DNA from: an uncultured Eggerthellaceae bacterium
GTDB taxonomy: Bacteria; Actinomycetota; Coriobacteriia; Coriobacteriales; Eggerthellaceae
DNA length: 64,000 nt
Reading direction: 5' to 3'
Assembly (NCBI GenBank): GCA_910588205.1
Contig: CAJUQK010000007.1
Span: 1 to 64,000, forward strand
Below are positions 25,305 through 35,488 of this stretch, in pieces. The position numbers and the translations under genes were made by a program. The first letter of the stretch is position 1. Each line of letters starts with the position of its first letter. Under the pieces are notes generated by a model. It ran no database searches and was not told the origin of the DNA. It saw only the letters and a program-made list of their open reading frames with translations.

Positions 25305-26318
25305 ATGGGCATCGCATCCAAGAGCCTCAAGATACCGAAGCTCGCACTCAGGGCAGGGATCGCCGTAGCCCTAGGGGCCGGGGCAGCCGCAGCGAGCGTT
25401 GCAGGAGTGCGCGCCTTCAAGCGCCAGATCACGAAGACGTGTATGCCCTTCTATGCTGCCTCTGATGCCTGCTTCACCATCCCGGGGCTGGATTCGGGCT
25501 TCGTTCCCCAAGACCTCTTCCATATCGAAGACGAGGACATCTGGCTCTTCAGCGGATATCAAGCCAACCGCAAGCCCTCTCCTCTCTACCGCCTCTCCCC
25601 TGATGGCACCACCGCAAAGCTCACCATCAAACTGCCCGATGGATCACTCTACAAAGGTCATGGAGCAGCTATCGCCGCCACGGTTGAACATGGATTCCTT
25701 ACGGTAGCGGACGGCTATGTGGTGATGCCCACCGAAGGCATCCTCAGAGCCGTTGATGGGGATATCCTCCAAGCCACCGCCCACGTCCCCGTAGAGCTCA
25801 TGCCTGCCTTCATGAACATCCATGATGGCGTTCTCTATATTGGCGAATTCCACCACAACCTGTTCTACCAAACACCTCGCAGCCATTGGCTGACAACACC
25901 CACCGGTAAGACGAACCCGGCGCTGATGTATGCCTACACCGCTGATGAGAAGGGGCTCTTCGGCTTTGCCCAGCAGGCATCTGCCGTCTTCTCCATCCCG
26001 GGGAACATCCAGGGGATGTGCATCACCGCCAACGGCAAGCTGGTCCTCAGCCGCTCCTGGGGCTTTCGCGATGCCGAAGTGCTCGTCTATGACGTGAACA
26101 AGCTGGAGGCGGAGGGGACCTACATCGTAGACGGCCACGAAGCACCATTGTTCTTCTTGGATGATCGCAGCCTTGAGAGGACCATCACGGTACCGCCCAT
26201 GGCCGAAGGCGTGGACGCCATCAAAGACCATGTGTATCTGTCGAACGAATCTGCCAGCAACCTCTATCTGTTGGGAAAGGCCGATGACGGGAAGTATGTC
26301 TATTCCTTCACGGTATAG
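25305..26318 (+). CDS. Membrane-tethered propeller-like protein, function unknown
   Basis: 337 residues. The N terminus has a basic stretch followed by a hydrophobic Ala-rich segment (ALRAGIAVALGAGAAAASVAG), which is a signal anchor or signal peptide. The rest is repetitive beta structure in the style of NHL/SMP-30 propellers: PQDLFHIEDEDIWLFSGY, VPVELMPAFMNIHDGVLYIG, IPGNIQGMCITANGKLVLS and MAEGVDAIKDHVYLSNES. These look like blades with a recurring hydrophobic-DG-x-LY pattern. No catalytic motif was recognised. It ends 10 bp from the convergent lhr gene. No partner gene is evident; the 155 bp upstream hold no gene. Confidence 0.7.
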   Translation: MGIASKSLKIPKLALRAGIAVALGAGAAAASVAGVRAFKRQITKTCMPFYAASDACFTIPGLDSGFVPQDLFHIEDEDIWLFSGYQANRKPSPLYRLSPDGTTAKLTIKLPDGSLYKGHGAAIAATVEHGFLTVADGYVVMPTEGILRAVDGDILQATAHVPVELMPAFMNIHDGVLYIGEFHHNLFYQTPRSHWLTTPTGKTNPALMYAYTADEKGLFGFAQQASAVFSIPGNIQGMCITANGKLVLSRSWGFRDAEVLVYDVNKLEAEGTYIVDGHEAPLFFLDDRSLERTITVPPMAEGVDAIKDHVYLSNESASNLYLLGKADDGKYVYSFTV

Positions 26319-26328
26319 GCAACGCAGA

Positions 26329-29300
26329 TCAGAACGGATCGGGGTAGAAGCGCAGACCGTCGGGAAGGCGCACGAAGCCTGCCTCCTGAAGGAGTCCCTC
26401 GAAGACAGAACCTAGAACCGACCGTCCATTCACCCGTTGCACCAACAGCTTCTTCCGAACCAGTCCTGAACCTTGGGCTCTTGCCCGCTGGACCACAGAG
26501 CGCACGAGAGCATCCAAGGCATCTTGCATCAATTCCTCATCCTCTGTGAACATCAGCACATAACGCAGCCGAGGGGCTGCATAGATCACCGGAGAGCCCC
26601 CACGGAATACGACGAGGGCATCAGGGACCCTCCGCGGCTTGTCCTTGCATCCATCAGGGGCGCTCATGCCGGGCCAGGGCAGCCCCTGCCCATAGAGGCA
26701 GGCCGGGTCCTCCGCTGATAGGACCGTGAACCTTAAGGCATCCCCCTCCTGCTCTTCAGTCCGCAGCTCTTCCACCGTATCAAGGTCAGCATATTGGACA
26801 GGACCCAAGCCTTCCACGAACATCCCCCGAAGAAGCCGCCCCCGCTCCTCCCAGGACTTGAGATAGGGCTCGAACACGGGAAGACCTCCGGGAAGCCCTG
26901 AGAGGAGCGCGGTATCACGAGTCACCACGGCGTAGCGGTCCAAAGCTGACTCCACGAGGGCTACCCCTTGCAAGGTAGGCTCTACCTGAGGCTCGATCAC
27001 CTCGTGCCACATACCCGTCAAGGATCCGTAGGCCGATGCGATGCTCACTGCCTTATCCGTAGCCTGTTTCACGGCGGCCTGATAGCCAACCCCTTGGCGC
27101 GAACGACCCCGACGACTGCTGGCACGACGAGAGCGCGGAGGTGCTACCTTTGGCTGGGCGGTCCCCGTTGCCACGCGCACGGCTTCGAAGCTGGTGGTCA
27201 TCACCTTCCCCGCCCAGAGCTTGGCCATCAAAGACCCTGCCTCAGCGATATCAAGCTCCAAGCGCTCCCCCTCCAAGGGTGCGAAGGGGGAATCCGTCGG
27301 GAAGAAGGCAACGAGCTTCTGGGATGCCCTTGATGGGGCATCGCCTTGAGCGTCATCCTTCGAAGCATCCGTCTTCCCCACCCAGCAGATATCCCGAGAT
27401 GCCAGCAGCTCATCGAGCATCCCCGGCTTGTACCCAGGCACGCGCGCCGGGAAGACAACGGCCTCCCAGAGACCCGCTTCCAAGAAGACCCCTTCGAACC
27501 GAGCGATGACCTCCGCCAACTGGTCCAGAGGCTCAAGTTCCTCCTCTCCCCGCAGATTTCCTCCGATCCCCTGCAGGGAGAAGAGATAGCGCATATAAGC
27601 AGCCAATGACACCGGACTCACTGCCGAGCGCGCCTTCGCCAAAGAACGTGCGCGAATGCGGTCGTAGACCTCTTTCCAGATCCAGGAGAACCGTCTATCC
27701 CCGTTGCCAGAGGGGTTCTTGAAGCTCCCGGTGAGCAGCTTGCCTTCAGCCCGTAATTGCTCCAAGGTCCCTTCGATGAGCGCCTCCCCCAAACCGAAAG
27801 CGCAGGCCGCTTCTGCGGTAGTGAAGGGTCCATGGGTCCGCCCATACCGGGCAACCAGCTCCTTCAGCGGATCGGCCGGAAGACGCGGAGCGCCTTGGAG
27901 GGCCCAGGCGGGAACTTCTACCCCGAGCGCCTTCTTGAGAGCAGGAGCATCGGAAACGCCGACCCACTTCTCCTGGCCACCCACCACCGCCTGATGAGCA
28001 CGCCTTTGGCACTCCAGCTCAGAGAGGGCTTCCTCTATCCCCTCAGAGGGAATACGCTCACGGACCTCTTCTGTGGTGAGCGGCCCCAGCACCCTCAAGA
28101 GGTCCGCCACTGCTTCTGTCATCGGGAGCGAAGATTGTCCCGAAGCGCCCTTCGGGAACGCTCTCAGCCGTTGGAGCTCCGCTGCTACCTCAGCCACGAC
28201 CTCTTCGTCCACCACATCCCCGATATCCACCGCACCCAATAGCTCGTTCAAGAGCGTAGGATCAGCGACCGCCAGAGAGGCGCGACGCTCAGCCGTAGGC
28301 AGGTCACCCTCATAGAGATGTTCGGCCACATACCCGAAGAGAAGCGGAGCGCTGAACGGGGATGGAACCGTTGTATGCACCTCCAGGATGCGAATGGCTC
28401 CCCCATCAAGCTGCTCCATGACCGTGCGCAACCCCTCCATGTCATAGACATCCTGCAGGCATTCCCGCACGGCCTCAGCGAAGATGGGGAGGTCAGGGTA
28501 CCCACGCGCCGCCTCAAGGAGCTGGGACCCTTTGAGTCGTTGGAGCCACAGGGGCGCACGCTTGCCGAATGACTGCGTCGGCATCAGGAGGGCGCGGGCG
28601 GCGCATTCGCGGAACCGCGCCGCGAAGACCGAGGTCTGGGAGACGGAAGCGCGCACGATCTCCTCTATCTCGGGAACGCTGAACAGGAATGCGTCAGGGC
28701 TCGGAGCGAATCCAGCAGCTTCAGGCAGGGGAATGACGATGCCGTCATCCTGAGCCAGCACCTGAGGACAGTAGCCATGCTCATGGAGGATGCGCTGGGA
28801 AACGGCCAAGGCCCAAGGCTCATGGACGCGCTTGCCGAAGGGGGAATGGAGGACGATGCGGAGATCGCCCATCTCATCCGGGCATACCTCCAGCACCAAC
28901 GTCTGGTCCGTGGGAACCGCCCCCGTAGCCCTCCACTGGCTGCGCACCACCTGGAGGAGGTTATCCCGAGCATACCCGTCCAACCCGATGCGCTTGATAC
29001 GGTCTTCGAAGGCGCTCGAATCCATGAGCGTACAGGAGTCAGCTGTGCTGTCAGAACCGGAGCCAGCTTCGCATCTCTCGTCTTCCGTGACGACCTGCTC
29101 AGCTGCCCGGAGGAACGCGCCCTTGGCGAAGCCATCTTCGAAGGGACGACCCACCCCTTCCCCATGCCAGAAAGGGAGCCGGGATGTGCGGCCTGGGGCA
29201 GGCTCTACCAGAACGCGATCGCTGGCGATCTGGGTTATGCGCCAAGGACTGGTGCCCAGGGTGATGATGTCTCCCACCCGGGATTCATGGACCATCTCCT

Positions 29301-31227
29301 CATCCAGCTCACCCACGCGTCGCCGCCCCTGGCGTCCGGCCCCTTCGGGAAGCATGACCGGATACATCCCTCGGTCTGGGATGGTACCCGCACCGCCGAT
29401 GGCGCACCGATGGGCCCCCGGACGCGGCCGGAGCATCCCCTCTTCCCTATCCCAGAGGATGCGAGGGGCAAAGCCTCCTGCATCGGCGGGGAGTAAAGAG
29501 CCGCTGAGCATGGAGAGGACCGCATCGAAAGCCTCTCGGCTGAGGTCAGTGAAGCAGGCTGAGCGTCGCACCACCGCGAACCACTCATCAGCGCTGAGAC
29601 CTAGGGACGCATCCTCAGCCTGATCCTCCGGCCGAGCCCCTTCCTCCAAGGCCAAGGACCCTAAAGAGACAGCTGCTACCGTTTGCTGGGCCAGCACATC
29701 CAAAGGCGAACGGACCAAGCTCGTGCGTTCGATAGCCCCGGCGCGCATGCCCTCCACAGCCACTGCAGCATCGATGACCTCCAGGCGCGTGCGCGGGAGC
29801 ACGATAGCCTGGGAGAGGCCTCCTACCTGATGATTCGCGCGCCCTACCCGCTGCAGGCCACTAGACACCGAAAGAGGGGGAGCCACTTGGATCACCAGAT
29901 CCACCGACCCCATATCGATACCGAGCTCCAAGCTGGAGGTGGCCACTACACAGGGGATCTCTCCGCGCTTGAGCTCATCCTCAACGATCTTACGCTGTTC
30001 TTTGGAGATGGACCCGTGATGAGCCTTCGCGATGACGTGCCCCTCCCCCGCCCCCGAGACCAGCTGGGTGGTGCTGCCGATCTCTGGGCGATAGGCGAAG
30101 GGCACCTCATCTGTCCCCTCAGCATCCTCCGATATCCGTGCGAAGCGCTCGTTCAACCGTGCCGTGAGCTTCTCGCAGAGCCCGCGCGAATTGACGAACA
30201 CGATGGTGGTGTGGTGAGCTATGACCTCTTGAAGGATGACGGCTTCCAGATACGGCCAGATAGAGGAGGATCCCAACTGCGAGTCAGGAGTACGAGCTGC
30301 GCCGTCTGCGGGCAGAGAGGCCTCCATGAACCTGCGCAGATCCCGATCGGTTCTCCAGGCATCCTTCTCAGTCCGCTTGGCCTTCTTGGGCGTCCCCTGC
30401 CCCGCGGCTTGGATATTGGCCATGTCAGGAACGGGCACTCGAACGCTCACGCTGATGGCAGGAGGCTCAGTCTCTTCCACGATGGTCACCGGGTGCGCGC
30501 CCCCTAAGAAGCGCGCCACATCCTCTGCTGGTCGTACCGTAGCCGAGAGTCCGATGCGTTGGGCCGGTGAAGCAAGGAGCGCATCCAAACGCTCCAAGCT
30601 CAAGGAGAGATGAGCACCACGCTTGGTCCCGGCAACGGAATGGATCTCATCCACGATGACGGTATCCACTTGAGCCAACGTCTCGCGCGCCTTCGAAGTG
30701 AGCATGAGATAGAGGGATTCAGGGGTAGTGATGAGGATATCAGGCGGCTTGCGCACCAATGCCCGACGCTGCTCCGGGGTGGTATCACCCGTACGGATGC
30801 CTGTGCTGACCCCCGCTTCGATGCCGTCGCGCTCGAGCATGAGCGCACTGATCTGAGCCAGCGGTTGCTGGAGGTTGCGCTCCACATCCACCCCCAGCGC
30901 CTTCAAGGGAGAGATATAGAGGACGCGCACGCCCTTGGCCTCAGCAGGTGGATCCCCCCTGCTGCCTTCGTCTTCTTCACCGCCGCCTCGCATCATCAGG
31001 CGATCTATAGCAGAGAGGAAAGCGGCCAGCGTCTTGCCAGATCCAGTGGGAGCGATGATGAGGGCATTCTCGCCCCGCTCGATGACCTCCCAAGCCCGCT
31101 TCTGGATCTCCGTGGGTCCATCGAAGCGGCCCGAGAACCACTCGTCTACGAATCTTGAGAACGCCACCTCTTCCCCCTGCCTCCAGGCACGCCTGCTCAT
31201 CATCTCACCATACTGAAGGTTTATCAT
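26329..31227 (-). CDS. lhr: Lhr-type long ATP-dependent helicase (superfamily 2)
   Basis: Large 3'-5' DNA/RNA helicase implicated in DNA repair in actinobacteria. 1632 residues: RecA domain 1 with APTGSGKTLAAFL and DEIHSVAGTKRGAHLSLSLERL, RecA domain 2 with VFVNSRGLCEKLTARL, HHGSISKEQR and GLQRVGRANHQ, then the Lhr winged-helix and core domain, and a long Lhr C-terminal domain from roughly residue 900. Full actinobacterial Lhr is about 1500-1600 residues, so it is complete. Starts at 31227 and 31203 are both possible; neither has a strong ribosome site. It is divergent from, and separated by only about 30 bp from, the activase gene. Confidence 0.93.
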   Translation of the reverse strand: MINLQYGEMMSRRAWRQGEEVAFSRFVDEWFSGRFDGPTEIQKRAWEVIERGENALIIAPTGSGKTLAAFLSAIDRLMMRGGGEEDEGSRGDPPAEAKGVRVLYISPLKALGVDVERNLQQPLAQISALMLERDGIEAGVSTGIRTGDTTPEQRRALVRKPPDILITTPESLYLMLTSKARETLAQVDTVIVDEIHSVAGTKRGAHLSLSLERLDALLASPAQRIGLSATVRPAEDVARFLGGAHPVTIVEETEPPAISVSVRVPVPDMANIQAAGQGTPKKAKRTEKDAWRTDRDLRRFMEASLPADGAARTPDSQLGSSSIWPYLEAVILQEVIAHHTTIVFVNSRGLCEKLTARLNERFARISEDAEGTDEVPFAYRPEIGSTTQLVSGAGEGHVIAKAHHGSISKEQRKIVEDELKRGEIPCVVATSSLELGIDMGSVDLVIQVAPPLSVSSGLQRVGRANHQVGGLSQAIVLPRTRLEVIDAAVAVEGMRAGAIERTSLVRSPLDVLAQQTVAAVSLGSLALEEGARPEDQAEDASLGLSADEWFAVVRRSACFTDLSREAFDAVLSMLSGSLLPADAGGFAPRILWDREEGMLRPRPGAHRCAIGGAGTIPDRGMYPVMLPEGAGRQGRRRVGELDEEMVHESRVGDIITLGTSPWRITQIASDRVLVEPAPGRTSRLPFWHGEGVGRPFEDGFAKGAFLRAAEQVVTEDERCEAGSGSDSTADSCTLMDSSAFEDRIKRIGLDGYARDNLLQVVRSQWRATGAVPTDQTLVLEVCPDEMGDLRIVLHSPFGKRVHEPWALAVSQRILHEHGYCPQVLAQDDGIVIPLPEAAGFAPSPDAFLFSVPEIEEIVRASVSQTSVFAARFRECAARALLMPTQSFGKRAPLWLQRLKGSQLLEAARGYPDLPIFAEAVRECLQDVYDMEGLRTVMEQLDGGAIRILEVHTTVPSPFSAPLLFGYVAEHLYEGDLPTAERRASLAVADPTLLNELLGAVDIGDVVDEEVVAEVAAELQRLRAFPKGASGQSSLPMTEAVADLLRVLGPLTTEEVRERIPSEGIEEALSELECQRRAHQAVVGGQEKWVGVSDAPALKKALGVEVPAWALQGAPRLPADPLKELVARYGRTHGPFTTAEAACAFGLGEALIEGTLEQLRAEGKLLTGSFKNPSGNGDRRFSWIWKEVYDRIRARSLAKARSAVSPVSLAAYMRYLFSLQGIGGNLRGEEELEPLDQLAEVIARFEGVFLEAGLWEAVVFPARVPGYKPGMLDELLASRDICWVGKTDASKDDAQGDAPSRASQKLVAFFPTDSPFAPLEGERLELDIAEAGSLMAKLWAGKVMTTSFEAVRVATGTAQPKVAPPRSRRASSRRGRSRQGVGYQAAVKQATDKAVSIASAYGSLTGMWHEVIEPQVEPTLQGVALVESALDRYAVVTRDTALLSGLPGGLPVFEPYLKSWEERGRLLRGMFVEGLGPVQYADLDTVEELRTEEQEGDALRFTVLSAEDPACLYGQGLPWPGMSAPDGCKDKPRRVPDALVVFRGGSPVIYAAPRLRYVLMFTEDEELMQDALDALVRSVVQRARAQGSGLVRKKLLVQRVNGRSVLGSVFEGLLQEAGFVRLPDGLRFYPDPF

Positions 31228-31256
31228 ATATCCCCAAAAGAGCGAAGGAAAGCATC

Positions 31257-34200
31257 ATCGAGGATCGATACCGTTTAGGACTGGATGCAGGTTCGAAGAC
31301 CATCAAAGCCGTCCTCTTGGATGAAGACGGTTCGCTCGTCCGCGCCCTCTACAAAAGGCACGGTTCCAATATCAAGGAAACGCTGCGTGAGGTCATCCAC
31401 GAGCTCACATGGCTCCAGGGGGACCTGCCGGTCACGGTCAGCGTCACCGGATCCGCTGGTATCAGTGTCTCGGAGCTGTTGGGCATCCCTTTCGTCCAGG
31501 AGGTCATCGCCACCACCGAAGCCGTGCGCGCTTACCATCCCGAGGCAGATGCCATCATCGAGCTCGGGGGCGAAGATGCCAAAGTGGTGTATCTGACCGG
31601 TGGCGTAGAGCAGCGCATGAACGCCACCTGCGCGGGAGGCACGGGTGGTTTCATCGACACCATAGCCTTCATGCTAGGAGTGCGCACTTCGAACATAAGT
31701 ACGCTGGCTTTAGGCGCACGCCGCATCTATCCCATTGCCAGTCGCTGTGCGGTCTTCGCCCAGACCGATGTGCGCCCTCTCCTGAACGAAGGGGCATCCA
31801 AGGCAGACATCGCCGCCAGCGCCCTGGACGCCGTGGTCCGTCAGACCTTGGGCGGCCTGGCCTGCGGGCGTCCCATCCAGGGTAACGTGGTGTTCCTGGG
31901 CGGACCCATGGAGTTCATCCCCGCTCTGGTCCAACGTTTCCGGGACGCTCTGGACCTGGACCGACACGCCACCATCAAACCAGAGAACGCCCATCTCTAT
32001 CCGGCCCTCGGTTCTCTGTTCGCTACAGAGCTGGATAGGGACCAGGAGGACCAACGCTACTGGTCTTTGGGTGAGCTCGAACGGGTATTAGCGAGCGAGG
32101 AGACGAAGCTGGATGCCACCGGTCTTGCCCGGCTCGAACCCCTCTTCGACACCGAAGAGGACCTTTCCTGCTTCCAGCAGCGTCACGCCCGGGCTGACTT
32201 CCCCAAGGCCTCGCTGATCGATGCCCAAGGGCCGCTCTACCTCGGCATAGACTCCGGTTCCACCACCGCAAAGCTGGCCTTGATCGACGAAGCAGGGCAT
32301 CTCCTCCATGCGGACTACCAACCCATCCGTGGAGACATGATCGGCACCATCCGCTCCCTCCTGGAGCAGATGCTCATCCAACTGCCTCGACAGGCCCGCA
32401 AGGGGGTCGAGCTGCCCTATCTAGCCCAGGCAGCAGCCACCGGCTATGGCGAAGAGACGCTCAGAAAGGGATTCGGGGTGGACCTCGGGATAGTGGAGAC
32501 CACAGCCCATGTACGCGCAGCCGAAGAGCTCTGCCCAGATGTCTCCTTCGTCTTAGATATCGGCGGCCAGGACATGAAGTCGCTCTGGCTGTCGAAGGGG
32601 TCAATTAATGATGCGGTATTGAACGAGGCCTGCTCCAGCGGGTGCGGTGCATTCGTGGAAGGCACTGCCCATGGGTTGAGGTCCACTCCCACAGCCTTCG
32701 CCTCGGCGGCCTTGCGAGCAAAAGCCCCGGTGGATCTAGGAACGAAGTGCACGGTCTTCATGGCCTCGCGGGTCAAGCATGCCCAGAAGGTCGGCGCATC
32801 GGTAGAGGATATCGCTGCGGGCGTATCCTATTCGGTAGTCCACAATGCGCTCTATCGGATCATCGGGCGTCAGAGGTTATCGACCCTGGGCAGCCGGATC
32901 GTGGTCCAAGGAGGAGCCTTCAGATCCGATGCTATCCTACGCGCCTTTGAGCTGGCCTGCGGACAAGAGGTCATTCGCCCCAGCAGATCCCACCTCATGG
33001 GTGCCATAGGAGCCGCCCTCATTGCCCGGGATAGAGCGAAGGCAGGCCAGCGCTCATCGCTCATCTCCTTGGAGCAGCTCAAGGAGATGGAACCTGAGCG
33101 AAGGTCTGGATGGTGCGCTGGATGCGCCAATGCGTGCAAGCTGTCTGTCCTGGATTTCGGCAATGCCACTCCCCTCATCACAGGGAACCGGTGCGAGACC
33201 GGCTCAGACCCAGCCTTCGTCCGCTTCGGGAGCACCTCTGCTCCTGCCACCCTTGTGCTCCCTGAGCCACTGGAACCTGCCGAGCATCGCCCGTCACAGC
33301 TCCCGAACCTCATCGCCCGAGAGCAAGCGCTCATCACCCAATGCTCCCATCCGAAGAGCACCGGCCAGAGATCCTCTGTGCGCGTAGGGGTGATGGATGC
33401 CCTGGAGGCTTATGGGCATCTTCCCTTCTGGACGCACCTGATGGCTTCTCTCGGCTTTTCCGTGGTCACTCCTCGCCAGGCCATCCCTCCCAAGATCAAG
33501 GCCAAGGCCTGGGAGACGGTCTCCGCAGAAAGCCTGTGCCATCCAGCGAAGCTGGCTCATGCGAAGGCATTCGACCTGTACGATCAAGGGGTGGATGCGC
33601 TCTTCTTCCCTCAGGCTCAACGAGCATCCCACTGCTCGGTCACCTGCGAGTATCCCTTAGCGCTCAAAGACGGCATCCGTTGGCTGCGAGACGGAACGGT
33701 GCCCTTGATAGCACCCTGTCTCTCTTCCACCAAGCCTTCCGTCCTCCGTAAGGATCCCGAGGACGTGCAGCGCCTTCTGGCGGCGCTGATCCCTCTGGCA
33801 AAGGCTGCTGGCCAGCCCATCTCAGAAGAGGAGCTTCATGGTGCCCTAGAGAAGGCCTGGGCTGAGCAGCTCGGATTCGAACGGACTCTGGCGAAGGAGA
33901 CCGAGCAAGCCCTCGCCCTCTTGGAAGAGGATGCGTCTCTGAAAGCGGTCCTGTTGGCCGGAAGGCCCTACCACGCAGATGAGTCCATCATGCATGGCAT
34001 AGATGAGATCCTTTCGTCTCTGGGATTCATCGTGCTCGGGATGACCGGAACCGCTCCGCTCTTGAGAGCGGTGACCCTTGATGGCGAAGACCCTTCCTGG
34101 AAGCAAGCCAAACGGCTGATGAGGGCAGCTCATCTCATCACCTCTCACCCGCGTCTTGAGCTGGTATGCCTCCAATCCTTCGGCTGCGGCTACGATGCCA

Positions 34201-35096
34201 TCTCCTTAGAGAGCGTGCGTTCCTTCCTCCAGCAACGAGGCCATCCGTTCACCGCCCTCAAAGTGGACGAGATGGTGGAGACGGCTCACATCAGGATCCG
34301 CCTGCGCACCCTGGCGGAATCCCTGGATACCGAACGAAGGGGTCTAACTGAGGGTGCCATCCCGGGCACGTCCCTCAAGGCAGATGCCCTTCCACCGATA
34401 CCATCCGATCCATCAGCACCTTCTTCCTCAAGGCGCCCTTTGACAGAAGGTGACGTTGCCCGAGCGCGGCTCTCTCCCTTGAAGGATGCCTGCTTCACGG
34501 CGAATATCCTGGGTGCCCAGGCTTGCAGCGCCTTGGAGGAAGACCCAGATGCCGGTGAGGTCACCTTACCCGAGACCTGCAAGCGCTGCATGAACGAAGC
34601 GGTGCCGCTCATAGCCGAGCAGACCCTCGGGCTCAGAGCAACCGTGAGATGGACCACACCTTCGGAAGCGGAGGAAGATCCGCGCCTCCCTGTTCCTGCT
34701 GAAGGGAAGGACCGCCCCCGCATCGGGCTTCTGGGCAATCCGCTCCTGGTGTTCGAACCGCTCGTGAATGATGATGCCATCGCGCTGATCGGGAGCCTGG
34801 GATGCCAAGTGGTGCTCCCTGAAGAGCACGCCCTCTATGCTGAGAACGTCAGCTATCTCGATCAGCTTGACCGCTTCCATGAGCTTGGAGTGGATCATGT
34901 GATCTACCTCCAGAGCTTCGGCTGCGTGAAGGGTCACGTCCACGCCCGGGGACAACTCCACCGCTTCGCCGAACGCTTCCCTGATATGCCGATCACGGTC
35001 ATCGACCACGACCCGGAATCCTCTGCGCTCAACCGTGAGAACCGCATCCGCCTCATCGTGGAGGCAGCGAAACGACGCGCAAGGGTCCAGGAATGA
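31257..35096 (+). CDS. BadF/BadG/HgdC-type double-ASKHA acyl-CoA dehydratase activase homologue
   Basis: About 1280 residues. Two ATPase (ASKHA) modules are in tandem: GLDAGSKTIKAVLL with CAGGTGGFID, then YLGIDSGSTTAKLAL with DIGGQDMKSLWL and NEACSSGCGAFVEGTA. They are followed by a DUF2229 region (RVGVMDALEAYGHLPFWTHL) and a HgdB/FldB-like part ending with YLQSFGCVKGHVHARGQ. Single-module activases reduce 2-hydroxyacyl-CoA dehydratases or benzoyl-CoA reductase; the long fused form is common in anaerobes and its target is unknown. No dehydratase subunit genes adjoin it. Start is unusual: the only ATG/GTG/TTG upstream is TTG 31155, inside lhr antisense without a ribosome site, whereas GAAGGAA precedes an ATC codon at 31257. 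Confidence 0.85.
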   Translation: MEDRYRLGLDAGSKTIKAVLLDEDGSLVRALYKRHGSNIKETLREVIHELTWLQGDLPVTVSVTGSAGISVSELLGIPFVQEVIATTEAVRAYHPEADAIIELGGEDAKVVYLTGGVEQRMNATCAGGTGGFIDTIAFMLGVRTSNISTLALGARRIYPIASRCAVFAQTDVRPLLNEGASKADIAASALDAVVRQTLGGLACGRPIQGNVVFLGGPMEFIPALVQRFRDALDLDRHATIKPENAHLYPALGSLFATELDRDQEDQRYWSLGELERVLASEETKLDATGLARLEPLFDTEEDLSCFQQRHARADFPKASLIDAQGPLYLGIDSGSTTAKLALIDEAGHLLHADYQPIRGDMIGTIRSLLEQMLIQLPRQARKGVELPYLAQAAATGYGEETLRKGFGVDLGIVETTAHVRAAEELCPDVSFVLDIGGQDMKSLWLSKGSINDAVLNEACSSGCGAFVEGTAHGLRSTPTAFASAALRAKAPVDLGTKCTVFMASRVKHAQKVGASVEDIAAGVSYSVVHNALYRIIGRQRLSTLGSRIVVQGGAFRSDAILRAFELACGQEVIRPSRSHLMGAIGAALIARDRAKAGQRSSLISLEQLKEMEPERRSGWCAGCANACKLSVLDFGNATPLITGNRCETGSDPAFVRFGSTSAPATLVLPEPLEPAEHRPSQLPNLIAREQALITQCSHPKSTGQRSSVRVGVMDALEAYGHLPFWTHLMASLGFSVVTPRQAIPPKIKAKAWETVSAESLCHPAKLAHAKAFDLYDQGVDALFFPQAQRASHCSVTCEYPLALKDGIRWLRDGTVPLIAPCLSSTKPSVLRKDPEDVQRLLAALIPLAKAAGQPISEEELHGALEKAWAEQLGFERTLAKETEQALALLEEDASLKAVLLAGRPYHADESIMHGIDEILSSLGFIVLGMTGTAPLLRAVTLDGEDPSWKQAKRLMRAAHLITSHPRLELVCLQSFGCGYDAISLESVRSFLQQRGHPFTALKVDEMVETAHIRIRLRTLAESLDTERRGLTEGAIPGTSLKADALPPIPSDPSAPSSSRRPLTEGDVARARLSPLKDACFTANILGAQACSALEEDPDAGEVTLPETCKRCMNEAVPLIAEQTLGLRATVRWTTPSEAEEDPRLPVPAEGKDRPRIGLLGNPLLVFEPLVNDDAIALIGSLGCQVVLPEEHALYAENVSYLDQLDRFHELGVDHVIYLQSFGCVKGHVHARGQLHRFAERFPDMPITVIDHDPESSALNRENRIRLIVEAAKRRARVQE

Positions 35097-35099
35097 GAA

Positions 35100-35125
35100 A
35101 GAGGCTGAGCCGAAGCCCAGCCTCT
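35100..35125 (-). terminator. TTCG-tetraloop hairpin terminator
   Basis: Eleven-bp stem (35100-35110 with 35115-35125, one G-U pair) closed by TTCG on the minus strand and followed by TTCTCATT. It serves the 35160-35411 gene and overlaps the activase 3' end by a few bases. An A8 run then a G9 run (35127-35143) lie between it and that gene. Confidence 0.6.
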
Positions 35126-35159
35126 CAAAAAAAAGGGGGGGGGTATCAGAAAGGCTTCC

Positions 35160-35411
35160 TTAGGCCTTGTCTGCAGCATCACCGATGCGATCAGCATCCT
35201 CGGCAGCAACCTGTGCCACCGCGCTGCCATCCTCAAGGGCCTCTTCCGCCCTTGCAGCGCGACCATAGGCCTCGGCAGCCTCCGCCGCTTCGCCGACTTC
35301 GCCCAGGACGCCCCTATCATCATGCTCCCGCGCATCGAATTCACGCTCGATGGCTTCAGCCTTCACAGACTCCTCTTCTTTGATGGCTACTTCCCTATCC
35401 AGTTCGCTCAT
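35160..35411 (-). CDS. Small acidic Ala/Glu-rich protein, unknown function
   Basis: 83 residues, begins MSELDREVAIKEEESVKAEA, strongly acidic with Ala-Glu heptad-like runs (EAAEAAEAYGRAARAEEALE), so helical and perhaps coiled-coil. No cysteine, no signal and no known motif. Preceded by AGGAGAAGGACC at the proper distance from ATG and followed by its own terminator, which supports it being a real gene. It resembles the small low-complexity proteins found singly in actinobacteria; no function is assigned. Confidence 0.6.
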   Translation of the reverse strand: MSELDREVAIKEEESVKAEAIEREFDAREHDDRGVLGEVGEAAEAAEAYGRAARAEEALEDGSAVAQVAAEDADRIGDAADKA

Positions 35412-35488
35412 GGTCCTTCTCCTCTCGTTTCATCGGTCTTGTTCTCACGAGGGTTGCCGGATACCCTATTCCCGGCATCAGACCCTCC

